Positions 13,501 to 25,500 of a DNA stretch of 64,000 bases are shown here, piece by piece (position 1 is the stretch's first letter; each line of letters starts with the position of its first letter). The position numbers and the translations under genes were made by a program. The notes under the pieces were generated by a model. The model saw nothing but the letters and a program-made list of their open reading frames with translations. It was not told the origin of the DNA and did no database searches. This DNA is from Nectonema munidae (lineage: Eukaryota; Nematomorpha; Nectonematoida; Nectonematidae): assembly GCA_030549495.1 (NCBI GenBank), contig JAUIRK010000875.1:833501-897500 (forward strand). The letters are read 5' to 3'.

Positions 13501-16500
13501 TTTCATCCCAGAAAAAGGAGATGAAAAGAATAAGTCATTTGAAATAAAGCCATTTTAAAATGAAGAAATCTCCGCTTCATCTAAAAATCACACTTACATC
13601 AAATGGGTTAAAATGATTTTTTATCAAAATGCTAAATGCCTATATCATAGATTAGGAGCACAAAAGAGGATAAAAAGAGCCATGAATTATTTTCAAAGTC
13701 TTATAAAAAGACACAAGTTAATATCTCTAAGTTTAAATTTTTTTTGATTTAATCTCATATTTTTACTAAAAAACATAAAAGTTAAATTAACAAAAAAATC
13801 AATCATTTTCATCAATGTGTTTTCTGTATTCTTGAGAAAAAATAAGTTCTCTGGGGAAGGAATCCAGCTTAAAAAGCTTTTTTTCCAACTGGTTTCATAA
13901 GAGCGAAACCAGATTGAACAAAGAGCCGCTACTGGCCTATATACAAGATTTTGAAATTAAATTTCAATACTGGTAAAAAATTTCCTTTAAACATATATGT
14001 TAAGACGTTTTTTTATACATTTCATTTGCTTTCACAGTCATATAAAATTTCGTTTGGAAAGTTATTCAAAGCAAGCATCAAATGACGATAACTCAAAAAT
14101 TTTATTTTTATACACGAATACATCGATACAAACATAAGCAAGAACATATACACAGCAGGTATGTATATTCTTATAGACAAAAAATGTTAACGATTTTCTC
14201 AAATACTTGATATGGTTGGAAAACAGCGGTTGTCTGGAAAAGACATATTTCCTCACATTGGCTACATCAGTTTTCAGAATCGCGTTTCTGAACCCCCTAG
14301 AAGATTATCGAGGTAAGCCGTCAATGCCACAAGTTCATTATAGCTAAAAATTCTGTTTCTCAGACATACTTCGTTGAAAAAGGTTGACAATATTGTTAAA
14401 GGGAAGCAAAGTTGTTCTTTCTTTTATAGTTGAAAGATTTATTTATGAAATTTTTAAGCATGTTGCGGAAAATTAATAAATTAAACTAGAAATTAACTAA
14501 TCCATATATTTTATGATTAAAATTTTGGAAAAAGTAATTGTTCATTCATTTTGTCTATTTTTTCAGCTTATCTACGCCCCCTTGAAATCACCTTATGCCC
14601 CCACCCACCCCCTTAAAATGCTCGCCCCTAGAAACGAGTGCTTTGAAACGATGTAGAACATATCTTTCATATTTTCATCGCCAAAATTTTGATAGATGTT
14701 TGTGATTTGCTACAGAAACATGATAGTTATTATTATTTATTAGCCTCGATTTTGAGATATTAAAAAGTTTAATAAATTCTTTTAGCAATAAAAATATTGC
14801 GAACCAATCAAAAAAGAATAAAGTCAATTTTTCGCTTTCATTATAACGCTTATATGTTGCTCATATATGTGGAATGTGGATGCATCTGATTTGGTTTGCT
14901 TTAAATTTAATTTGCTATTACTAAATGAAAAAACTATTTTGTTGACATGACATGAATTGTATGTTTTCATCTAAAATATAAAACTTTTTTAGATCAATAG
15001 AGTCAATAATTTTACATTTGGGCAAAAAGATTTTTTTTCTATTAATTTAAATTTTCTAAAATGATAAGTCTTATTTCTGCCTTTCCTTTTTAGAGATAAA
15101 TTTTTGTATATAAAATTTATTTATATAAAATTCACAAAATTTTGCTGTCAATAATGAGAATTTGATAGAATATTTAAAATTGAAGAAATTACTGGCAAAA
15201 GAAAAAAAATTTGGATGAAGGAAATATTTTGTCATGTAGAGATTTTTATTAATATAACTAACTGCGTGATCGTTAAACTGATATTTATTAGCCAATTTTT
15301 TTTGTTTAATTTTTTATAACTTTTTTTTTTATTAACTTTGATAGCGCTTATGATAAAATATAAATGAAAAATGAAATTTTACCAAAAACGTTAAATGTTC
15401 ATCTTTTTATTTTTCGCGTATTCAAAGATAAATGGAGACTGGAAAATTTTAAAATAAAAAAATTAAACCGATAATAATGAAGTATTTGGATTAATGAAGT
15501 CCGGATAACGAGCGTTGATCGTATTAAAAAGAAACGTAAAAATTCAAGCAAACTAACAACGGATAAATGAAATATTAATCAAGCAGAAGATTTTTCACTT
15601 TTTTATCGAACCATTTTAATTATTCCCACTCAAACTTATTTAGACTTGAAAACTAATCTCCGCTAAAAATCAATTCCCCATCTTGTTAGACTGAAAGAAT
15701 TTTTGGGGATGCAAAAAAATGTGTGAATTTACTTACTTCGTCAATGATAGCACCATTGAATGAATTGCATATGTCACCACATTCCTGATGGTTCATTGCA
15801 AATCTGCATCTTATCACATCTCCATCTGGATCATAAACTAAATATGTAAAAAGTCATCAAGTTATTGATGAAAAAGAACAGAAATGATTGACACATTTCC
15901 AAGACCACCCTTTCAAGTGTCATTGATAGTGCATGCTTGCTGAGTATGGAATTAACGTGGTCTTTTCAACCCACAAGCTTTTACAAGAAATGGAAAAGTA
16001 AAAATACCCTATTCTTGAAGAGGAGAAATTTTGTTGAAAATGAATAGAAATTTTATTAATTCAAGTAAAATTTGTTGAGAAACAAAGCAAATGACAGCTA
16101 AACTCTCAGTTCGCATTGGCTACTCATAATTAATTTGACAGCTACAAACACACAACAAAATGGCCAAGACATTTGTATTCATACAATTTATAGGCTAATT
16201 AACTAGGAGAACGTACTTTAATATTTACCAGTCAAATAAATCATAAAAGAATGCGATTTTCTACTTGACACAATTTCCTAGAACAGGACTCTTCAACCAT
16301 TTTTTACATACGTGTCTAAAATTTTAATAAAATTAACTTTGTGATCTAAAAATTTTTTATTTAAGAGTAAAAAGATACAATATATACAAATAGAACATTC
16401 ACAATACTCAAATTTTTGTATTCGATGTAAAGATATATTCAAAGTGACGTATTTGTTATTTTCCCTCAATTCCAAAAATTTTAAAATTTTGAACTGTGAT

Positions 16501-19500
16501 GAAAAGTAAATCATTTTTCCCATGGCCCATTGAAGAAGCCTGTCCCTCCTAAAACAATATCACAAGGCAAAACTTTTTGTAGTTATGAGAGAGGCCACAC
16601 ATTTATCTTTGCTCACATTGGAATGACTCGATTATAAGGCGAGGTTGAATGCTTTGCTAACTTATCTTAACTCGAACGCGCACTTATCCAAAACCTTGAA
16701 TTTTTTTCGGTATCTTGATTCTGGTAAAGCTACACTCATTTCACCGGTCCCCTAAATCCCAAGCTTAAAAATATTTGAATTTTTTAGAGAAAGGAAATTA
16801 AGATATAAAAATTAGAACACAGAATGTAGTTTACTTTTAATTATGAAGAAAAACATAACGTTGTGAAGGGATGAAGACTTAAGAATGTAATTTCTGCAGA
16901 AAAAGTTCGGGTCTTTGAATCTCAACCCCACTCACTCGAGAATCGAGACTAAACGATACATATACTAGGATTCGTAGGGCCATCATGAATATCTTTCACG
17001 CGCCTAATTTAAATTGCTCAAAATTGAATATCTCTTAATCGTAAGCTACTTTTTGATATTTAGATTTTGGTAAAATGTTTTTATATTTACTTCTATAAAC
17101 TTTTTTAAGAGCTATACCTCATTTCACTTATGTAGCGTCTCCTTGTAGCGCATCACGTATATTCTCAAGGTTGGCAGAAAAAAATAAAGAATCTGAATCA
17201 ATTTTCGCTTCATTTCATTGAATTTGTGTACCCATTTTTCGTCTTTAGATAGTGAGAAAATTGATAATGAACTAAATGTTACCTGGTATGACGTACGTTT
17301 GTTTGCACTCCATCTGCAAATGGATAATTGGAGGCACAGCTGGTACCGGACTACTATTTGGCCGACCAATATCCTTTCTTTTACTCACGTCTCCCATTAT
17401 AACCATACTCCATTCACCCGTCTTTTTAATCGTGTTGATCCAGCAACAAGACCTAAAACTAATTTTAAAACGTTCAAATTATACATTTAATATTGACCTG
17501 GCTTATTATTCCTCCATCTCTTTGCTTACGAAATCACCACTCTTTTCAGATTATCACCTACTTTAATAGGAAGTTAAATTCAATGAAATCAAAGCATTAA
17601 AGACATTTTTTCCCTAAAAGTCACTTCATTTCCAAGTTTAAGATAATATTATTAAACATTTGCTACTTCTGAATCATTTTATGCCCCAATTTAAGGAATG
17701 TCTTCCAAACTTTATTCAAAGAGTCACTCGTACACGAATTTGTATCCAAGACCTCTTTATTTTTAGGACCGATTTCAATACATTTTATATCAGCATTTAT
17801 AAGTAATATTAAGAACACATATGAGATTTATAACGGAATTTATTTTGATCTTAATGTACTTAATTACATCGGAATAAGTACAATCATGCCATTTGGATAT
17901 GCAAAGCGAGAATAATCAAAAACACATGGATATTAAAGACCTCGGAATGCATATAGGAAAAGATACACCAGACATAATTCGGTGGAAGAGATTGTTTGCG
18001 TCGAGAATAATAATAAGCGTTTTAAGTGCGATTTCAATGATTCACTTGATTTTAAGTATTCAACCAAAAACTTTATCTTATTTTTTCTATAATTACTAAA
18101 AAATCTGGTATTTATGGGTTATCCCCCCCCCCCCCCCCCCCCCCCCCCCCGCGCCCCAAAAAATGTTTACTATAAAATTTTTTTATCATTAATACTCATA
18201 ACTAGGCGAAACAAAAGTTGACCTATAAATCCTTCAAAAATTGACTTAACGGCTTCAAAAAGTTGCGGTTTTGGACCTAAAATTATTATTAAGCTAGGAG
18301 ATTAGGCCTAGACAAGTAACAGGAATAGCAATTACAACTTTCACATATAGATGAATATTTTTCGCATGTAACCCGCAACAGGCATCTTTAAATGACGTAG
18401 AAGATTTCTTGATTTTAAACGACTAGATCCTAGTAAAATCAGAAGAGACTGCTTTCAAGGACGATGGTATCTAATGAATGGGTCAAGGCTGTTTTATATT
18501 TCAAACTTCTTAATATCGTCTGCCTTTACTCGAAACAAATGAGATGATGATCAGATTTTTACATTTTAATGTACTTTAATTTATTAAAATAATCTTTATT
18601 ACTTTATTTAGTATAATAGATCCGTATACTTGATACGACTAAGAGTTAACTTAAAGTCATGAAAAAAATTCTGATAGTTTATTTGAGAAGACAGGCATTT
18701 TTGATTCTGGCAAAAGATTAAATTTGATTAAAGCTAATTTGATATATTTTTTGATCGAAAAATATTAATGAATGAAGATGAATTCTATATGAAAGTTTTT
18801 TTAAAGATACTGTTCTCCTTATACACGATAAAAACTATTAAAATGGCTAAAACATTTCTGAGATTAATGTACTTTTAACTGTAAAAATTAAACATACCAA
18901 ATAAATGTGAATTTTACATTTTAAACAAACAAATCAAAAAAGATAGGGAGCAAAAATTTTAAAGGAGAGTAGAATAAATGCAAGCATACGAAATGGCGAA
19001 CTGAGAAGTAGTGTTGGGAAAAGTGTATGGAACGCAGTCTTTAACGGAGCTCCAGTCGTTGTACTCGCTGTAGTCGCTACACTCGTAGTGAAGCGGACCG
19101 ATCTCGCCCAAGCACCCATACACGCAGGATAGGTTGCCGTGGCCACCGATCGGAGTTTTGTCGGAAACCGTCGTACGGTTGCAGAAAGTCGACTCACTGT
19201 ACGATCTTCTCCATGCAAATTGGTAGCAAATGTTGATCTGATAATAAACATAGAAAACAATTCTCATGACGAATCTGCCCTTAGATTTATATAACAAGAA
19301 ATGATTAGTTTTCGAGCATTTCAAGAAATTTTTTTTCATTCTAATGATTTCTCATCTTCATTTCATTTACATGTTTATAAAAGAACGCAAATAAGGCTGA
19401 AAAACATACTTACACTACATCTAGAGTCTTGAGATGGGCAAACCACTGCCCATTAAATGTGTTTATGTGGTAGGAAGAGATAAAGTTACAAACTAAATTT

Positions 19501-22500
19501 ATTTAGCCTCATGCAATTTTAGTTTGACCGAATTATGCCTGCGACAAGTGGATGATTTTGAAAATTCTTATTAACCATCATTTAGCACCAATGTTCCCCA
19601 AAGGAAATTCAGACAAACTATTGTTTTGATTAGAATTAAATAGAGATTTCTGAAGTAGTCTGTGTTCCCTTTCGGAACATTGGTACCCAATGGCTTAATT
19701 ACAAAGAAAATAGATCTCATCTGCATTTTACTTTGGGCTTTTATTATTTTTTGCAAAAATTTTGATCGACTTTAAATTTTTAAATATTCATACTTACTGC
19801 GCCATCATTGATTGGCTCAAAGTTTTTCCAATAAATAGGCTTTTTTTACTGTTATACTTTTTCGCAGTTGAGTGAGAATTAAAATGTTTGAAGAATAAAA
19901 AATTAAAGCAATTTTTTTCCAAAATTAATTTTTTTTTTCACACAAGAGCAATTAACTTTAAATTATAACCTTGAATAAATCTAACTTTGATGAAAGTTAT
20001 TTTAGTTTTTTACAAGCCTAAAAAGATTTTGAATCGATAAAATTACTTTTAAATTACTTTAAGTATATTAACAAAGACGTATTATTTCTTTCTTTAAAAC
20101 TTTTGGCTTGCCTATTTTAAATATTCATCATTTTACTATACCAGATGGGCGCTTAAGGTGTAAATATTTAATGTTACGGGGTAACCAAAAATTTGTCCAC
20201 ATCTGATGTATGTACATAATTATATACCAGTTGATAATTAGATACCATATTGTATCATTTTGTCCACTTATTCCCATTCCTATACTGAAAAATTAAGTAG
20301 TAATATTAGTATTGAATAGTAAAAAAGTTGTAAAGTTAATTTTTACTAGGTAAGCTGCAAAATTCTTATTTATATGCAATAAGTATCTGATTAGTGGGAA
20401 AAGTGCAAAAATGTAGTTTGTCACTTATGTCACACTATGAACAAAACTTTTTTCTCCTGTAAAGATGAGAGAGGATGCGTATGCTTTTAGTGCAATTTTT
20501 TTCAAATTGTTGAAATATTTTTTTTTCAAATTAGGAGAAAATAGCAAATGTGTATTTTTGTTTTTAAAACAATTTACTTTGTAAAAAACTATATGAATCA
20601 CAATTGAAAAATAACAAACGATAAACTTAAAATATTGACTTAAGGATCAATGATCAAAGATGTGATTTACGTCACAAGACATTTGAATAATAAATAATAC
20701 TTTTCAAATGATTCGGTTTGATGGAAACTCATAGAAGTTGTAAACCATGTCCAGTTCGTGTATTAGGTATATAAGCAGTTATATTTATCTATAGATAACA
20801 AATCATAGAAATCCCAAAAAAATGGAAGATATCGGAAAGTTTAAGTGTTTACGATGAAGTCGTGCACGTAACAATTTAAATATTTATATTTTAAGTTAAG
20901 TTTAGTGTCAAAATATTCAATTTCATATGAATACAAATTTTCCCTCACGAATCTCACTTAAGTCACACGTGACTTGTTATATATATTATAGATTATCTGT
21001 CGCGACCCACAAAAGAATTTTGAGTGCATACTTTTTCTCTTCTTTTATTATTATTCTCTCTTTTGTGTCATCTTCAAATCTTCCTCCATTTTCAAATTAA
21101 ATTTAGACCAAGATATTTAAAATTTTGCACTTTGTACATTACAACACTCCTTTATCTAATTAATTTCATATTCCCCTCCTTTCTTTTCTTCCTATCTGAA
21201 TTAAAACTTCTTTCTCTAACTGATTCCTATATTTCTGAACTTTTCTTTCAACCACGCTTTCATCAGCATCACTGTCAATACAATGCCTCTAGGAAAAAAG
21301 CCATACTTTGGTTCTGGCATTCAGTATATAAGATTGAAAATATACTGAGCATTTTAAACTCACGTTTTCATGGATATAGCTTGAAAATTTGTTTTACATA
21401 TTTTTGTGGAAGCATTTGTTCTCTTTGAATTTCCTGACTTGACATTCGATCATAAGCTACTTCAAAGTCTACAAAAAAAAATAAAATTCTTTTCGCTTTT
21501 CCTTAAGCTTTTTTAAAATATATTTAGAAAATAATTTTAATCAATAAAATCGAGACATCGAACACATAATTGATGCATACTTTGGATATTTTTCGCCCAT
21601 TCTAACTCCTATTTTTCTCAACGAATTTGAAAATATACTATAGATGTTATTTTATCCTATAAAGATAATTTCTCTATAAGCAGATCTTTGATGGAAAGAA
21701 ATTGAATATTGTTTGCAAGTAAAATTTCCATTTCACAATATTTCTAGAAAATTTATTCTTATCATATTCACTTGATAAACTCAACGATCAAAACTTCATC
21801 AAAGGTTTTCAAAAGATAAATTGTAGTGAATATGCTAATAAATTGAATGTTAGCATACATAAATCGATTAATTAAATATAAGTAATGTTTCGTATATTTT
21901 ATTTATAGAAAACAAAGACTTATTTGGTATATTTTCTAAAGATGCCTGTCGGATTAGATGCGCTGACATAAAAATGTTTTTTAAAGCATATATACTTGTC
22001 CACTAATACTAAATCCAATACTTAAGCTTTTCTTTACCAAATACTATTTTAAAATTTTTTGAGATACTTCTAAATTTGCAAGAAAGGTGTATTTGTTTCC
22101 TAAAAATACGCTTTTTTACGTCTTCTATTCTGAAAGTAATAATTAATTATTGGCATTCTAATACAAGTATATACACATATATCTTAGTTCTCCTCTTTAT
22201 AATGTCTCCAAAAGTTTCTCCATGAATCCCTTATCAATACGGAACGAAGAAAAACTACCTGAAAAAGAGATGATTAATAATATTTTTACTGATGCTATTA
22301 TCTTAAAAGCTTAGGATATTAAAATTAGGATATTTTAATATTCCTTAGCAATTTAATCGTTCAAATAATAAAGAGTGTTGGATATTTTGATATGCATTAT
22401 GTCGTCACATTACAGGCCTGTTTGATGAATCAATTTTCATCTTCCGATTTTTTTATAAAAAATCTTAGCATAGGTGTGAATTAAAATTTTTTTTTTTCAA

Positions 22501-25500
22501 ATTATAGCATGAAAGTGATTTTTTTCTTTATTTAAACTTTTATCAAAAATTTTAAATCAAATTCTTTCACGTTGTTGAACTTTTCTGCATACCAAAATAC
22601 TGAGTGTAACTAGAGAGGTAGCGCTTAAACTTCTTTGCTGATTAATCGGTAATCGGCAAAAGCTGCTGATTAATCTGTATTTAATGAAAAGAGCTGATTA
22701 AAAGATTTTCTGATTTATATATACTTTTTTTAAACTTTTACCTCAAGAATAATGTGTCTAATTGAGATATTAAAAAAGACATTCACATAATTTTTTTAAA
22801 ACATTTAATGGAAAAAAAGTTCGAAAATTTTTTTTCAACTTTTTCTCACCTGATAATGAGACCAATGATCCTCTATCAGGGAATAAAGAAAAAATGTACA
22901 AATATAAAATAAATGTTAGAAGACGTAAAAATCAAAATAAGTAAAATGAAATTTAAAAATATAAGTCAAAAATTTTATAAAATTTGGCGAAAAAAATTAG
23001 ACAAAAAATTTTAATTTAAAAAACTAAAAAAAAACTTTAAATTATCTAAATAAAAAAATAATTATGCTAACCCAGGAGGTTTCAAATTGCAAAAATAAAT
23101 AATTATCGTTCAATTTTTTCCAAGAGTTTTTGCCTCTATTTATTTTTAATCATAACATTTTAATGACAGCCATTAGACTATCTAAAGTTTTAAATTTAGA
23201 TCTAATAATTCATTATCATTAAATTATTTTAAAAATGACATTTTCCTAAATTTTCTTGGAAAGTGAAATTTTAATTTTGAAAATTTAAATAGTGAACGAT
23301 CCACATTAAAAAAACTGAAATGAAATGATATGTATACGATATAATAAGTCGACTAAACTAAAAATGTGACTTTAATGTCTAAATCAAAAAAATTAGCATT
23401 AGTGATCTTTAATTTTTTTGTAAAATAACAAAAACTTAGTCAAAAATAAAGGTTTTATTTGTAAAAGTATTCTGATTATATTGAAAAATTGGCATTATTC
23501 ACTTTCTCTACTTGCCTATAAATCATGGTCTTTACAATATATTCTCGTTTTTCAAAGACTTCATAAAAATCGCGAAGGATATATCAGAATCCTTATATTA
23601 CTTTTTTTAATCTTAACAAGGAATTCTGAAAAATGCATAGTTTTAAATATGATTGATCATCTCTATCTTCAATATAAAATCTCATCTTATCTTTTCATTA
23701 ATTTCCTTTAATATTTAAATAAATAATAATCAAAAATTTTGCTCATGACTTTTTCAAGCCAGGATTTAAAATCTAGCAACCCCATTTTTAAGAGAATAGG
23801 GGAAAAGTATAAGGGAGCCATTATTTCAACTACCTTTGAGAAGCATCTATACACTCAAGAAAATGTTGCCTCTTTTCATCACTAGAAAAATTAGTGATCT
23901 TATAGTAAAGTTAGCACCCCCTTTCCACTATACCTTTAAAAGTTTTTCAATACTTGAAATACCCGATTCTAAGCTTGTTAGTGCATAATATGCTTGATTG
24001 ACTAATTGTAAGAATGGTTTAGCTTACTATTATCTTGTAGTTATCTTTCCCAGTTTTTTTATCTGTAAAAAATATTTAAAATTGATTAGTTTTTTAAATA
24101 TTTTTAAATAATTAGCAAGTTTAAAACTATAATTAATAAGTCTTCCTTACTTGGTTTTTTTGGAAAAGAAGCTCTACTATTTTATTTTGTTATACTTTAG
24201 CGTTGAGAAACGTTACTGATTGATTCATTAGTAAAAATTTGAACCACAGCGTTTACTAATTTAGTTACCGATAGGATGGGTGCGAACGTCACAAAAAATA
24301 TTTAACAAAACTTAGATACGTGAAATAGTAAATCTTATGATTTTTATGCAGATTTTCAAACAAATTAATAGTATATCTTGAATAATATAATATTTTACTT
24401 TCCACAAGGCTTCTAATAGTTACTCCTTATAATCTTTAGTTTTGTCTTGAATAACCAAATTTCAATTCTATTTCTTTTAAAGGCTCTTTATGTTGTATTA
24501 CTCCAAGAGCAATAAGGTACTTTAAAAAAAAAGTTTACCATGTTAATTTCTAATGAAGAAAAATTGCAAACAAAAGTAACAATCTATAAATTTCGGAGTT
24601 TTCAGATCTTGAAAGAATAAATAAATAAAAATTCAAAAAAAAATTCAGAAAAGAACGTATATTTACGTGTCGTAAAAGGCAACTAACAACTGTTCATATT
24701 ATATATATATGCACTAAAATTTATTATAATATAAACAAGCATACTTGTATATCTCATCTTGTTATATAATATTTATTTTTATCTTAGAAAAGCTTTTTAA
24801 AGGTCTTTGAGACTGAAATATTGTTAATAAAATTCTTGCACAAATTTATACTATGTAACTTTTTTTACTCAAAAGACAGTTAAAAAATTCCAATATAGAG
24901 CTTATAAAATAGTTTTATATATAGATGTAGAACATTGTAAGTTAATTTTTTCCATAAAAATACTAAAATATATATTCGAATAATACTAAGTATAAAATTA
25001 TTAAGAGATTTTATATTCAGTAAAAGTTAAAAAACTTGCTTACGCTTTAATGATTTTATCTACAATTTATTCCAATTTTTGAAAGTATTTTTAACTGTGT
25101 GCATAGTAAATGAATATTTTACTATGCAATTTCCTATTCAACTAGTGATATTACTAGGTATACTCTTTTATATAGTAATTGAAGGTTGTGTTTACTAAAA
25201 ATCAACCTTACTACTTCAACTAGTAACATCAGCACTTATTTTGTTCAGCGTTATAAATAAAAAAAATTAACTTAGACATTTTGGAGAAATGAATTGGGTT
25301 TAACGAAAAAATTATATTGGTAATGAGGTGAAAAATTTTTAAGCAGTGCTTATTTTTTAAACCAAAAAGTTAAAATGAACACACAAAGTCAACATTGAGT
25401 TGAGCGAAGAGGGTAAAAAATAGAAGTGAATTAATGACGACTTTACTTCTTGAGGATATCCAGTGGGAGACCACGTCATGATTCCTCCTCTGAAGTGAGT

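Larger units (their letters stand above)
19238..25446 (-). other. Intron 1 of the HFR-ZP gene
   Basis: A 6.2-kb first intron, the longest in the gene and a usual place for regulatory elements, though none can be identified by eye. It contains a TTAA MITE (19571-19698) and an old, reversed fragment of the SINE-like repeat (24266-24296). The long pyrimidine-rich frame at 21024-21428 is compositional. Confidence 0.6.

Noticed and set aside
18123-18150. A 28-base C run in intron 2
   Set aside because: Interesting as a slippage or G-quadruplex-capable tract, but its length is likely unstable or affected by sequencing, so nothing functional is claimed.
21024-21428. A 134-codon plus-strand open frame in intron 1
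   Set aside because: It begins at GTG rather than ATG, is rich in Leu, Phe and Ser from a pyrimidine-rich tract, shows no domain, and lies within the first intron of a confirmed gene on the other strand.
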